From Crocinitomicaceae bacterium (GTDB taxonomy: Bacteria > Bacteroidota > Bacteroidia > Flavobacteriales_D > Crocinitomicaceae), in the NCBI GenBank assembly GCA_020635955.1, contig JACJYW010000006.1:45001-109000 (forward strand): DNA of 64,000 bases. The letters are read 5' to 3'. Below, one piece after another: positions 9,110 through 18,409 of the stretch; positions within the stretch are counted from its first letter, which is position 1; each line of letters begins with the position of its first letter. The position numbers and the translations under genes are program-made. The notes under the pieces were generated by a model. The model was not told the origin of the DNA. It saw only the letters and a program-made list of their open reading frames with translations, and did no database searches.

Positions 9110-10690
9110 CTAATAATAGATCGAGGTAACCGGGAAAATGGTTAATCTAGGGTCAACAATAGTAGTATCAGATAGGTTTCCACGATCTAGAACTACTGGT
9201 ACATAATCGTTTTCTAATACGGTTTTTATCTCTCTATCGTTGGGTATTTGTGGATAAGCGAGATAATCTGTAAAGAACATTATCTGAATGCTACCTAAAG
9301 GCGTTGTATTGGAATTAAAGATAACAACTTTATCTGAACCATATTCTTTACGAAGTTCAGTAATTAGGTAAAGTTCATTCATTTCATTGATCCTTTCGTA
9401 GTTTTCCCAATATCCAAAATCTGAATGCATGATCTGCATTTGTTCTGGATTGAGAAACTTACATGCAGGATAACAAATGATCGCAAATAAGAATATTGCT
9501 TGTAGAAAAATCGTTTTCACTTTTTTGGCGAACTTTTCATAAAGGAACTCTATTGAAATACCGAATGAAACTAAGATCAGTGGCATTGCAATTACGGTAA
9601 ATCCTAGCATTTTGGTAGCAGCAACGGTAAAAAACATATAAATGAACAGAACCCAGAGTAAGAGAAACAGACGGTTTGGCAGTTTAGAAATAAGGAAAAA
9701 TGAAATGATCAGGAAGGCTAATAAGACGAATGGAATGAGATCTCCTGGAAAGTAAAGCATATCCATCCCTTCATCAAAATGATATTTCCAGCTTCCACCA
9801 TGACCTTCTACTACATGGTTAAAGTGTTTACCTGCCGCTTGCATTTCCCACTTCCATTCATAGGGATAGTTAATCAGACAGTAAATTTGCCATGGTAAGA
9901 ATACAATAAGTGAGACTACAAAGGGCTTGATCATTACCAGGTAATTTTTTATTTCCCAGATTTTCATTTTGTTCTGAAAGGAAATCACCAAATACCAAAT
10001 AACGTAAACCAGCAATCCTAATAACCATTTTACAAGCACAGCACATCCTGCAGTAATTCCCAAAAGAATCAACCATTTAGTTTTTCCATTGTTTTGGTAT
10101 TCAAACCAGCACATAACACTTAATGTCAAGTAAAACATAAAGGCCATATCGTTATGATCTGTATGCCACATACCTGAAACCAATTCTAATGGAAAATTAG
10201 CCAGGGCCATGAAGAATGCAGCTATGAATCCGGCTGTTTCATTTTTCAGCAAAGTTCCAATACGAAAAACGATCAATGGCATGAGGGAAAACATGATCAC
10301 ACTTGGTAACCGCATAGCTAGAACATTGGTTCCAAAAATCTTCATACTGAGCGCCATTTGCCACATGAATAGAGGCTGTTTATGAAGCCAAATATGATTC
10401 TGGACCCAATAACTTTTAAGATAGGGCAGAACAGGGTCTGTATAAAGCATTGGTTTGAAAGGATGCTCGATCATGTGCTTCGCTACTAATGCGTGTTGTT
10501 GCTCATCCCATAAATGCAAGAAAGGATCTAGAAGGGCCATGAATAGGGCCAACGTAAATGTACCCGCAACTAAAATTCCGAGTCCCAATTTTTTTTTCCA
10601 GAAGAAAATGAAAAATGAAGCCGTAATTAAAGTCACCGCGACATAGAACAGTGCTACGATATTATTATCAATGTTCTCAAACATTAACAA
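9110..10690 (-). CDS. GT39/ArnT-like membrane glycosyltransferase
   Basis: 526 residues with about 11 transmembrane segments. The first periplasmic loop holds the acidic motif FLHLWDEQQHALVA (residues 58-70; Asp62, Glu63), matching the conserved DE of the dolichol-phosphate-mannose-protein mannosyltransferase/ArnT superfamily. It should transfer a sugar from a polyprenyl-phosphate donor to a lipid, glycan or protein on the periplasmic side. The start overlaps the preceding GT2 gene by 7 bp, so the two are co-translated. Donor and acceptor are unknown. Confidence 0.85.
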   Translation of the reverse strand: MLMFENIDNNIVALFYVAVTLITASFFIFFWKKKLGLGILVAGTFTLALFMALLDPFLHLWDEQQHALVAKHMIEHPFKPMLYTDPVLPYLKSYWVQNHIWLHKQPLFMWQMALSMKIFGTNVLAMRLPSVIMFSLMPLIVFRIGTLLKNETAGFIAAFFMALANFPLELVSGMWHTDHNDMAFMFYLTLSVMCWFEYQNNGKTKWLILLGITAGCAVLVKWLLGLLVYVIWYLVISFQNKMKIWEIKNYLVMIKPFVVSLIVFLPWQIYCLINYPYEWKWEMQAAGKHFNHVVEGHGGSWKYHFDEGMDMLYFPGDLIPFVLLAFLIISFFLISKLPNRLFLLLWVLFIYMFFTVAATKMLGFTVIAMPLILVSFGISIEFLYEKFAKKVKTIFLQAIFLFAIICYPACKFLNPEQMQIMHSDFGYWENYERINEMNELYLITELRKEYGSDKVVIFNSNTTPLGSIQIMFFTDYLAYPQIPNDREIKTVLENDYVPVVLDRGNLSDTTIVDPRLTIFPVTSIYY

Positions 10691-11706
10691 AAGTCGTTTT
10701 GGTCAAGATCAGAGTAATGCTTTATACCGCCAAGAAATTTTTTTAGAATAATGCTCTTTTTGTAAAGTCCTACCGCATTAAAATCGGTAGATTTTTTGCG
10801 CAGTTCAATTCGTTTTTTCTTGAATTTACTCCAATTGGCATATAATGTCATATGTGATCTAAATACAGCATAGAAATGTTTGAACTGAAATTTAAAAAGG
10901 AACAAAGTGGCAGCTATACCATCCAATACTAATCGTTTGAATAACTTGAAAAACAAGATCCCATCATAATTCTTAACGATCATAAAAAGTGAATTCCTAA
11001 AATTTAGAAAAGTCTTTTTAGGGTTCATATAGTTAAGTGTTCCTCCACCTACATGATATACCGTTGAAGATCCGCTATAATACACTTTATAATTTTGTCT
11101 TTTCATTCTCCAACACAGATCAATCTCCTCCATGTGTGCAAAAAAATCTTCATCAAATCCACCAAATTGATGGTAAAGATCAGCCCTTACAAACATACAG
11201 GCTCCAGAAGCCCAAAAAACCTCTAGGTCTTGATCGTATTGGCCTTTATCTTCTTCTACTTCTTCAAATATTCTGCCTCTACAGAAAGGGTAGAAGTTTT
11301 TATCCAAAAATCCCCCCGCAGCCCCCGCATGTTCGAAGTTCTTTTTATCATGATGTGCAATAACCTTTGGCTGAACAGCTGCAATCATTTTATCATTCTC
11401 CATGTGATCAATGCATGGTTGGATCCAATTCGGTGTCACTTCAACATCAGAGTTTAACAAAACGTAGTAATCAGCCTGGATATTTTTCAAACCATCATTA
11501 TAGCCTTTAGCAAACCCACCATTTGATTCATTGATGACCAAATTAACTTGTGGGAAATGTTCTTTTAGAAATTCAACTGAATTGTCGGTCGATTGGTTAT
11601 CAATCACCCAAATCTGAGCGTCTCCAGAATTTGAAAGCACTGACGGCAAGAATTTCGCTAAGAAATCTGCGCCATTATAGTTAAGAATTGCAACCGCAAC
11701 TGTCAT
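10684..11706 (-). CDS. GT2-family glycosyltransferase (rhamnosyltransferase-like)
   Basis: 340 residues, GT-A fold. Seen in order: AILNYNGADFLAKFLPSVL (about 6-24), VIDNQSTDNSVEFL, NESNGGFAKGYNDG, the metal-binding LLNSDVEV, and WASGACMFVRADLYHQFGGF followed by EEIDLCWRM, the acceptor-side motif with a candidate base. It lacks membrane anchors except possible hydrophobic patches near 250-275. It transfers a nucleotide-activated sugar to a growing glycan at the cytoplasmic face. Upstream partner of the ArnT-like gene (7-bp overlap); likely surface glycan or protein glycosylation. Confidence 0.9.
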   Translation of the reverse strand: MTVAVAILNYNGADFLAKFLPSVLSNSGDAQIWVIDNQSTDNSVEFLKEHFPQVNLVINESNGGFAKGYNDGLKNIQADYYVLLNSDVEVTPNWIQPCIDHMENDKMIAAVQPKVIAHHDKKNFEHAGAAGGFLDKNFYPFCRGRIFEEVEEDKGQYDQDLEVFWASGACMFVRADLYHQFGGFDEDFFAHMEEIDLCWRMKRQNYKVYYSGSSTVYHVGGGTLNYMNPKKTFLNFRNSLFMIVKNYDGILFFKLFKRLVLDGIAATLFLFKFQFKHFYAVFRSHMTLYANWSKFKKKRIELRKKSTDFNAVGLYKKSIILKKFLGGIKHYSDLDQNDFC

Positions 11707-11736
11707 TGTGATGCTGAAATTACAAAATAGATCAGA

Positions 11737-13182
11737 TTATCTATTTATTTCATTGTAATAAAGGCTTGCATTTCCTCCATAGTGAGCTGAACCGCCCGGA
11801 TCATCAACAGATGAAGGAGGAGTATCTCTTTTTTCAAGTAAATATGGCCAGCGATAGTTTTGTAATTCACCTTGCATGTCTGAATGAAGTAATGGATAGT
11901 CATTGGTCACCAAATCAGGATTGTAGAAGATAAATCGGATATCGGAACGTTTTCCTATTCTGTAATAATGCCAGATCTGGTATGGATAAGCACTTGGTTC
12001 ATTTGGTCTATCAATGAATTGGTCTGGGGCTCCATATTTCAGCCATATACGACCACGATCAGTTTCCCATCCACTTTTAATTTGTGTTCCGAATAATCCT
12101 TCAGTATAATAAACCTGTTGACGATAGTTATACCATTCTCTAGCTGGATCTGTTGGATTTGTCTTTTTCCAGAAGGCGAAGAAATATCTTTCCATCATCA
12201 ATGTATCACCTTGCTGCAACATACCTCTGATCGTTTCATACTCATATCTAGGGCTTATAGGCATTATACTTCCTAAGAAATATGGGATAGAATCATAAGG
12301 AACATCTTTCATCCATTGCTCATCTATAGTGATATCCTCCAAAGACAAATAATTTTCCTCCTTATCCGATCTTCTTTGAAAAAGTGTCATTTCGCTGGCT
12401 AGTGTGTCATTATTTTTATCAATCAAATTGAACATTAGGTTGTAATCTCCTGAAGGAAGATCAATAATGGGAAGGTATCCAATTACCGGAACGATCTTGG
12501 AAGTGGGCAAGCGTTTTACTTGAAATATACCTTCAACTATTTGATTGTTATCAGCATTGGCAATACAGTAAGTCAACAGGAATTTCTCTTCAGCCCCAAC
12601 AACCTTAGCAGTATTATAGATCTCCATATAGAATGCGATCTTTTCCATTTCAGGAGGGAAATAGTTGGTCATATAGGGCAAGATGAAATAACCATTCTTC
12701 ACAAAATTGTTTTTCTCCTGAGTTTGAACGGCAGATTGAATGAATTCAATATCAGAGAACTGGATCTTCATATCATTGATCACATCAATTTTAAGGCTTT
12801 GTTGACCTGAAATTTGTTCTCCGGATAGGACATCCTTTACGATCAATTCATAATTATAAACTCCCGGGTCTAATCCATAATGCTGGATATCAAAGAAGTC
12901 ATCTACAATCGAGTCGATCATTTCTGGAGAGTCCAATAAGTACTTGTCAACTAAAGCAATAGAGTCATTCACCCGAAAGATCTGTGTGATTTCTACAGAT
13001 GCTTGAAGAGCTCCGGATTGTGTTGGAGCATATTTAAAAGTTCCACCGGAAAACTGCAGGTAAGTAGTGACATAAGCAGCATGATCGGGAGTGTAATAAA
13101 TTTTATAATTGAAAAACACTTTAGGTTTTGCACCCAGGTTTGATCCAATTAACAAAGCGAAAAAAAGCAGAACGATTCTCAT
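11737..13182 (-). CDS. GWxTD domain-containing secreted protein
   Basis: 481 residues with an N-terminal signal peptide (1-17, ending LGAKP). The diagnostic GWETD motif is at residues 371-375, followed by RGRIWLKYGAPDQ and YQIWHYY, as in the GWxTD domain found almost only in Bacteroidota and related phyla. The N-terminal 350 residues look like beta-sandwich repeats. The domain's role is not established. It lies 30 bp upstream of the glycosyltransferase pair on the same strand and is probably the first gene of that operon. Confidence 0.88.
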   Translation of the reverse strand: MRIVLLFFALLIGSNLGAKPKVFFNYKIYYTPDHAAYVTTYLQFSGGTFKYAPTQSGALQASVEITQIFRVNDSIALVDKYLLDSPEMIDSIVDDFFDIQHYGLDPGVYNYELIVKDVLSGEQISGQQSLKIDVINDMKIQFSDIEFIQSAVQTQEKNNFVKNGYFILPYMTNYFPPEMEKIAFYMEIYNTAKVVGAEEKFLLTYCIANADNNQIVEGIFQVKRLPTSKIVPVIGYLPIIDLPSGDYNLMFNLIDKNNDTLASEMTLFQRRSDKEENYLSLEDITIDEQWMKDVPYDSIPYFLGSIMPISPRYEYETIRGMLQQGDTLMMERYFFAFWKKTNPTDPAREWYNYRQQVYYTEGLFGTQIKSGWETDRGRIWLKYGAPDQFIDRPNEPSAYPYQIWHYYRIGKRSDIRFIFYNPDLVTNDYPLLHSDMQGELQNYRWPYLLEKRDTPPSSVDDPGGSAHYGGNASLYYNEINR

Positions 13183-13341
13183 AAACTAGTCTATCGATAA
13201 CAAGATAGTTAATAACAAAGGTAAGGCCAGCAAAATTTGATTCAAAGGGAATATCTATTTATTTATCTGCTTGCAAAAAAGGAGGTTAAGGAGAAAAGAA
13301 GAAATTTTTAAATATTTTGTTTCATATAACGAAAAATGTCC

Positions 13342-13349
13342 TAATTTTG
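13342..13349 (+). promoter_or_regulatory. -7 box of the tRNA-Ser promoter
   Basis: TAATTTTG fits TAnnTTTG exactly and ends 5 bases before the mature tRNA 5' end. A TTTC/TTTG element sits about 18-22 bases upstream (13316-13323). Transcription is predicted to start at about 13355-13356, essentially at the tRNA 5' end. Confidence 0.65.
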
Positions 13350-13354
13350 CGCCC

Positions 13355-13442
13355 GGAGAAATGGCAGAGTGGTCGAATGCGGCAGTCTTGAAAACTGTTG
13401 TACCGCAAGGTACCGGGGGTTCGAATCCCTCTTTCTCCGCCA
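13355..13442 (+). tRNA. tRNA-Ser (anticodon UGA)
   Basis: 88 nt including an encoded CCA (13440-13442). The acceptor stem GGAGAAA pairs with TTTCTCC. Anticodon TGA is at 13389-13391 in the loop CTTGAAA. A long type-II variable arm (around GTACCGCAAGGTACC) and the T loop GGTTCGAATCC are present. These features define a serine tRNA reading UCN codons. It lies between two minus-strand secreted-protein genes. Confidence 0.97.
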
Positions 13443-13445
13443 GAA

Positions 13446-13478
13446 GCCTTACAAGTCTATGATTTGTGAGGCTTTTTT
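13446..13478 (+). terminator. intrinsic terminator of tRNA-Ser
   Basis: 9-bp stem GCCTTACAA / TTGTGAGGC (one T-G pair) followed by six T residues, four bases past the tRNA. The stem could also stop transcription arriving on the minus strand from the 13490-15208 gene. Confidence 0.85.
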
Positions 13479-13489
13479 GTTTTGTTAGA

Positions 13490-15208
13490 TCAATAAATAC
13501 CAAGAATAGCTTTGAGATCTTGTGGTGTATCAACCTTTTTAGTAATGTTGGTAACACGCATATCAACATTTCCTTTCGTTAGATCCACTGTTGCCATATC
13601 TGCTTTATTGAATAGATAAACCTGATTGTCCTGGCCGAAAATCACCAATTGTGTTCTGCCTTTTTTACTACAATAAATATGGTTGGGAGCATAGCTCAAT
13701 GATCCGTTTATGTTCATGTCTATTACACATGTTTGGTATAGATTTTCTAATTTTTGATTAGTTTCTTTGTCATAATAGGTAGGTTGTAAAGCCATTGGTT
13801 CCTGAATACGTAATGTTTGATCACAATTGTATACGCCAAAGTTTCTTGCTCGCAAACCGTAAATTAATCCTGCTTTTTCAGGTGGAGTACCTATTGTAGT
13901 AACAACTAATAGGCTGTCTTTTTTGATGCTATAATCCTTTGTTTGATAAATCGTGAAATCTTGAGAAAATGCATCTTTGGCCTTCTCGATTTTACGATCA
14001 AGATCTTTGAAAGGAGTTCCCAGCAATAGTGAAATAAATTCAGCTGTATCCTTGTTATAAACATGAACTGTCTTTAATACTCCCAGCGTATCTGTAAGAT
14101 CAGAGATCTCTGTAATTCTTCTGTTTCTTTCTGCTACGATCCTGTAGTTTTTGAGGTCATAAGTTCCCATTACAAATTCAACCTGACCTTTGTCAACGCC
14201 TTTGATATAATTGACTCTGGTAAAACCTTGATAATTACCTTGATCAATTTCATCTTCAGGGATATATTTTCTGAATTTGACTTTTCCACCAACTACACCT
14301 GGTGCAGCCAAATAATAAGACATTGTTGTAGTTGTCGTATTGATAATTTTTGGGCCGTTCACTTCCATTTTACCTATAATGCCCTCTTGCACCCATTCCC
14401 CTGAATCAGTTAAAGCATAGTAACCCAATTCGGGGACGTATCCTAAACTTTGAAAATCAATTGCAGCCGTTTTACCTAATACCAATTCTTCGCCGTCTTT
14501 AAAGGCTCTGATCTCATACATGCCGGCAGAATTAAAGATCTCATGTTTACCATGTTCATTATAAAACATTGGGATATTTGAAACAGCTATTTCTGCATGA
14601 TCTCTGAATTCTCTATAATACAGGTCATAATATCCCTGAACTAGCTCTCCGTTCTTTTGATAAACGGCATCAATTGGCATAACAATGCGAGATCCCGTAT
14701 AATAACTAGCTTCACCGCCTTTTTGATTGTCAATCCCTATTATACCAAAAGGTACTTCTAGCTTAGAAAAATGATTGTTGTCGTTATTATATGATATATC
14801 CTCTCCATAATGGATCACAAATCCATGATAGTATTCAATTGCTGAAGATCGTTCTATTGCACCTGTTTGTTCAAAAACGGTCCAGTCTGGTTGATCAATT
14901 CCTATCTGGGGGATTAATTTTTTAAGCTGCTCTATTCTATTTTTATTCAGTTCTAGCTGGTCAAAATCATCACTTTCTCTGAATTTGGTATATATGAGAT
15001 CTATGTGATAAATACGCTTGTTTTTGAGCGTTCTAACATCTTTCTTGTTTAGAATAGTTGGACTACCAAAGTCGGTTTCAAGATAAAGTGTATTTTGTTG
15101 TGTATTCTGATATGATTGAACCGATTTGAAGGGTAGATTGAGTTCTCTTTGCGAGAATGTGATCATTCCAAAACTTACCAATAGAATTAGACTAAAAACA
15201 GTTTTCAT
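13490..15208 (-). CDS. large secreted protein of unknown function
   Basis: 572 residues. Clear signal peptide (1-19, KTVFSLILLVSFGMITFSQ). No lipobox and no T9SS C-terminal domain, so probably periplasmic. The body is rich in aromatic and acidic residues and reads as mixed beta structure (for example YYHGFVIHYG and YYDLYYREF). A stretch near residues 280-320 (GPKIINTTTTTMSYYLAAPG) is unusually threonine-rich. I recognise no domain. It is transcribed alone, ending near the tRNA-Ser terminator. Length, signal peptide and codon use like the neighbours support a real gene. Confidence 0.85.
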   Translation of the reverse strand: MKTVFSLILLVSFGMITFSQRELNLPFKSVQSYQNTQQNTLYLETDFGSPTILNKKDVRTLKNKRIYHIDLIYTKFRESDDFDQLELNKNRIEQLKKLIPQIGIDQPDWTVFEQTGAIERSSAIEYYHGFVIHYGEDISYNNDNNHFSKLEVPFGIIGIDNQKGGEASYYTGSRIVMPIDAVYQKNGELVQGYYDLYYREFRDHAEIAVSNIPMFYNEHGKHEIFNSAGMYEIRAFKDGEELVLGKTAAIDFQSLGYVPELGYYALTDSGEWVQEGIIGKMEVNGPKIINTTTTTMSYYLAAPGVVGGKVKFRKYIPEDEIDQGNYQGFTRVNYIKGVDKGQVEFVMGTYDLKNYRIVAERNRRITEISDLTDTLGVLKTVHVYNKDTAEFISLLLGTPFKDLDRKIEKAKDAFSQDFTIYQTKDYSIKKDSLLVVTTIGTPPEKAGLIYGLRARNFGVYNCDQTLRIQEPMALQPTYYDKETNQKLENLYQTCVIDMNINGSLSYAPNHIYCSKKGRTQLVIFGQDNQVYLFNKADMATVDLTKGNVDMRVTNITKKVDTPQDLKAILGIY

Positions 15209-15326
15209 AAGCGGGTTATTTCTACTTTATCCTATAATGTATAGAATTAAAAAAAGTAACCCATCTATTTTCAACTAATCTGTTATTTTGATCTATTAAA
15301 TGAGCATTTTATCAAAACTTATGGAA

Positions 15327-16562
15327 CTACGACTTTTCCGGCGAATCCACCAACAAGGTTGATCTGTATTTCAACGCTATGATCAAAGCGGCTAAAGGTA
15401 AAACAGCTACAGCGTAATAAATGTAAAAGCCAAATAAACCATACAGGGCAGCTGCAATTACCGGAAAGGCTGCCATGGCAAAGGAGTTGATGGATTCTGA
15501 GATTCCCATGATCTCTCCTTGTTTTTGAGGATTAGCATGAGTGCTAATCAATGAATTAAAGGTTGGGAAACATAGCGAAAGCCCCAGGTTCATGACATAA
15601 TAAAAAGCAATGTAAAACCATAGGTTATTCGTTAATGTAATGCAGATCAATCCGCACAAAGCCAGGCACAGTCCAATGATGAGTGTCTTTCCAACGCCAA
15701 ATTTTCGAATGAATCGTCTTGAAACAAAAGCCTGATTAAAGGATAAGAAGATCCCTACCACCAACATGAAGGTTCCTAATTCTTTTTCATTGAATTTGAA
15801 AAGATCTATCAAAAACAAAGCTATTGTAGCAATGTAGAAGGCCATCATAATACTGAACAACAACTTCATGGTGAAGATCAGTTTAACGATAGGAGCGGGC
15901 TGAACTTCTTTGATACGTTTCCAAACAAGTATGTTACCAATCATGGATCGGTGTTTATTCGCATTCCTTTTTTCTGATGGAAGCGATTCCTTTAGCCAGG
16001 CAAAAATGACAATTAAGGTGATAATTGAAATTACGGTTGCTGCTATCAGGGTTCCCGTATAACCTAAAGATGATGAAGCTGCAAATCCTCCAATTCCCGG
16101 ACCTATGATCATTCCCAATCCGGCAATACCACCTAGATATCCAAAAATATAAGCCTTTTCCTGTTTTGTGGTTATATCAGAAACATAGGCATTGGCAACT
16201 GAGGTGTTTCCTCCGGTTATCCCATCTAAGATCCTTGAAATACCTATGATCCATAAGGGTAGAGCTAAACCTAAAAACGGAGTTTCGGGTAAGGCTAAAG
16301 CAATTATAAAGATCAACCAGCTCAACAAAGTTCCGGCTTGCGATATCAACAAGATGGGTTTTCTACCTCTTTCATCTGACAATGCACCTAAATAGGGAGC
16401 GCCAATAAATTGAAAAGCAGAATAAAAAGTAAGCAATAGTCCATAAACCCATTCGGGAGCACCGTATGATTCCACCACAAAAGGCAATACAGGCATGAGA
16501 ATACTAAATCCCAGAACATTAACAAAAGTGAGGAGATAGGCTGGGATGAATTTTTTAGACAT
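15327..16562 (-). CDS. MFS efflux-type transporter (TetA/MdtG-like)
   Basis: 411 residues, 12 predicted transmembrane segments. The major-facilitator loop 2-3 motif is GALSDERGRKPILL (about residues 59-72), and GYLGGIAGLGMIIGPGIGG in TM5 is the antiporter motif C of drug/proton exchangers. A proton-coupled exporter of a small molecule is most likely; the substrate is unknown. The start is fixed by the immediately following TM1. A TAnnTTTG box only 5 bases upstream suggests a leaderless message. Confidence 0.88.
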   Translation of the reverse strand: MSKKFIPAYLLTFVNVLGFSILMPVLPFVVESYGAPEWVYGLLLTFYSAFQFIGAPYLGALSDERGRKPILLISQAGTLLSWLIFIIALALPETPFLGLALPLWIIGISRILDGITGGNTSVANAYVSDITTKQEKAYIFGYLGGIAGLGMIIGPGIGGFAASSSLGYTGTLIAATVISIITLIVIFAWLKESLPSEKRNANKHRSMIGNILVWKRIKEVQPAPIVKLIFTMKLLFSIMMAFYIATIALFLIDLFKFNEKELGTFMLVVGIFLSFNQAFVSRRFIRKFGVGKTLIIGLCLALCGLICITLTNNLWFYIAFYYVMNLGLSLCFPTFNSLISTHANPQKQGEIMGISESINSFAMAAFPVIAAALYGLFGFYIYYAVAVLPLAALIIALKYRSTLLVDSPEKS

Positions 16563-16566
16563 GGTA

Positions 16567-16574
16567 CAAAGTTA
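16567..16574 (-). promoter_or_regulatory. -7 box for the MFS gene, next to the start codon
   Basis: Minus-strand TAACTTTG matches TAnnTTTG; its last base lies 5 bp from the ATG at 16562. The predicted transcription start coincides with the start codon. Confidence 0.5.
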
Positions 16575-16659
16575 AGGATAATGTTATTTAGTTGTTTAAA
16601 CAAATATTCTTCTCTCACAAAAAGTGGAAGGAATTATTGTAATTGGTATTTTTGAGCTC

Positions 16660-17049
16660 ATGCTGAATCGTTGGATGTTTATAATTGCTTTGCTGGTTCT
16701 GGCTTCTTGTAATAAAGAAGAATTGGTTTCAGGTGCTCCAAGTTTGGTAGGCGATTGGATCCATTATAATACAGAAGCGGAGAAAGAGATCATTTATATT
16801 GATTCTGAAGGCAATGGTAAAGTGGTATGGTATGTCGGTAATAGTTTGGAGAGAGAGACAAAGGTTAAAAAGTGGTATGTAGAGGATAACCGCATGCAGT
16901 TGGGAAAGGTCACTTTCAATTTGAGACCATTCAATATTGATGTGTTTCCAACAACTTCATCCAATACGACTATAGAAGGATATGATACCCTATATCAGGG
17001 ATTCAGATACATTCAATTAAATGATAAATATTATCGGGAGATCCAATAA
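16660..17049 (+). CDS. small lipoprotein of unknown function
   Basis: 129 residues from the ATG at 16660. This start was chosen because it puts a compact signal (MLNRWMFIIALLVLASC) directly before a lipobox LASC; a frame-extending GTG at 16624 would add 12 residues that make no better signal. The mature part contains LVGDWIHYNTEAEKEIIYID and RYIQLNDKYYREIQ, resembling small lipocalin-like lipoproteins of Bacteroidota, though I cannot assign a family. It sits 12 bp upstream of the cytochrome c gene and may be co-transcribed with it. Confidence 0.72.
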   Translation: MLNRWMFIIALLVLASCNKEELVSGAPSLVGDWIHYNTEAEKEIIYIDSEGNGKVVWYVGNSLERETKVKKWYVEDNRMQLGKVTFNLRPFNIDVFPTTSSNTTIEGYDTLYQGFRYIQLNDKYYREIQ

Positions 17050-17061
17050 ACGTATATAAAC

Positions 17062-17466
17062 ATGACGAAATACCTTCTTATATCCTTTACACTTTTCTTT
17101 TTTATTTCTTGTGGTGGAGAAGCTAGCATTGAAAATTCAGAAGTGGACGGCGTAGTGAATGAAAAATACGCCGCCGGAAAAGAGGTGTATGATAAAACCT
17201 GCGTAGTATGTCACATGGCAGATGGTAATGGATTGGAAGGAACTTTTCCTCCCTTAGCCAAAAGTGATTATTTACTGAAAGATCCGAAAAGGGCCTTGAA
17301 ACAGGTTTTAGAAGGCTCTGCAGAAGAAATGTCAGTGAATGGAGTTATTTACAACGGAATCATGCCTGCACAGGAACTAACAGATGAAGAAGCTGTGAAT
17401 GTGGTGAATTATATTCTGAATGCATGGGGTAATGATGGCGGTGAAGTGTCAATAAAAGATCTGTAA
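17062..17466 (+). CDS. monohaem cytochrome c lipoprotein
   Basis: 134 residues. Lipoprotein signal with lipobox FISC (Cys17). One covalent haem site CVVCH (Cys47, Cys50, His51) in the typical class-I context (YDKTCVVCHMADGNG, then FPPLAKSDYL), and a distal Met ligand in YNGIMPAQ (about Met102). An envelope-anchored electron carrier, plausibly donating to a cbb3 or caa3-type oxidase. No oxidase genes are nearby. The preceding small lipoprotein may be its partner. Confidence 0.93.
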   Translation: MTKYLLISFTLFFFISCGGEASIENSEVDGVVNEKYAAGKEVYDKTCVVCHMADGNGLEGTFPPLAKSDYLLKDPKRALKQVLEGSAEEMSVNGVIYNGIMPAQELTDEEAVNVVNYILNAWGNDGGEVSIKDL

Positions 17467-17528
17467 ATAGTTGAATAAAAATCGGGTCTTAATTTGAAAT
17501 TTTAATTTTCGAACGTTATTTTTAGGCT

Positions 17529-18401
17529 ATGGAACTATTGGACGGTAAAAAAACATCAGACGACATCAAGTTTGAGATCTCAAAGAAAGTTGAAGAACTT
17601 AAAGCGCAGGGTAAGAAAACTCCACATTTGGCTGCAGTTATTGTAGGTAATGATGGAGCGAGTAGAACTTATGTGAATTCGAAAGTGAAATCTTGCGAAA
17701 AAGTAGGTTTTCGTTCAACCCTGATAGAATTACCCGATACTATTTCAGAAGCTGATCTTCTGGCCAAAGTGAATGAGTTGAATAATGATGATGATGTAGA
17801 TGGATTTATAGTTCAACTTCCGTTACCTAAGCATATTGACGAGCATAAGGTAACGCTAGCGGTTAAACCTTCAAAAGATGTAGATGGTTTTCATCCGGAG
17901 AACTTAGGAAGAATGATGTTGGGCCTTCCTTGCTTTTTGCCAGCAACCCCTGCAGGTATAGTAGAATTGCTGGATAGATATAATATTGAAACTTCTGGGA
18001 AAGATTGCGTTGTAATAGGTAGAAGCCATATCGTTGGCTCGCCTATGAGTGTTTTAATGGCAAGAAATGCAAAGGTTGGTAACTGTACAGTGACATTAAC
18101 CCATTCCAGAACTAAGAATCTAGCAGAGGTAACTAAAAGAGCCGATATTTTGATCGTAGCTATTGGAAAACCAGAATTTGTTACGGCAGATATGGTAAAA
18201 GAAGGAGCAGTTGTTGTGGATGTTGGAATTCACCGTATTGATGATCCATCAAGACAGTCAGGATTTAGATTGTTGGGAGATGTTAAATATGAGGAGGTAG
18301 CTGCAAAAGCTTCATTCATTTCACCAGTTCCCGGAGGAGTAGGACCAATGACCATTGCATCATTAATGCTGAATACACTTAAGGCAATTGATATGAAATA
18401 A
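17529..18401 (+). CDS. folD: methylene-tetrahydrofolate dehydrogenase / methenyl-tetrahydrofolate cyclohydrolase
   Basis: 290 residues, standard bifunctional FolD that interconverts methylene-, methenyl- and formyl-THF using NADP+. Motifs: YVNSKVKSCEKVGF with the catalytic Lys region, DGFIVQLPLPKHI, KDVDGFHPENLGR, GRSHIVGSPM (nucleotide-binding) and the C-terminal PVPGGVGPMTIASLM. It provides one-carbon units for purine, thymidylate and PanB reactions. A TTTG (17493) and TATTTTTA (17517-17524) pair lies so close to the ATG that the leader would be very short. An archaemetzincin gene follows 8 bp later, probably in the same transcript. Confidence 0.97.
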   Translation: MELLDGKKTSDDIKFEISKKVEELKAQGKKTPHLAAVIVGNDGASRTYVNSKVKSCEKVGFRSTLIELPDTISEADLLAKVNELNNDDDVDGFIVQLPLPKHIDEHKVTLAVKPSKDVDGFHPENLGRMMLGLPCFLPATPAGIVELLDRYNIETSGKDCVVIGRSHIVGSPMSVLMARNAKVGNCTVTLTHSRTKNLAEVTKRADILIVAIGKPEFVTADMVKEGAVVVDVGIHRIDDPSRQSGFRLLGDVKYEEVAAKASFISPVPGGVGPMTIASLMLNTLKAIDMK

Positions 18402-18409
18402 GAGGGGAT

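Noticed and set aside
13255..13569. 104-codon minus-strand frame over the tRNA-Ser region
   Set aside because: It runs through the tRNA and its terminator; the tRNA is unambiguous and the peptide resembles the common spurious translation of tRNA-Ser.
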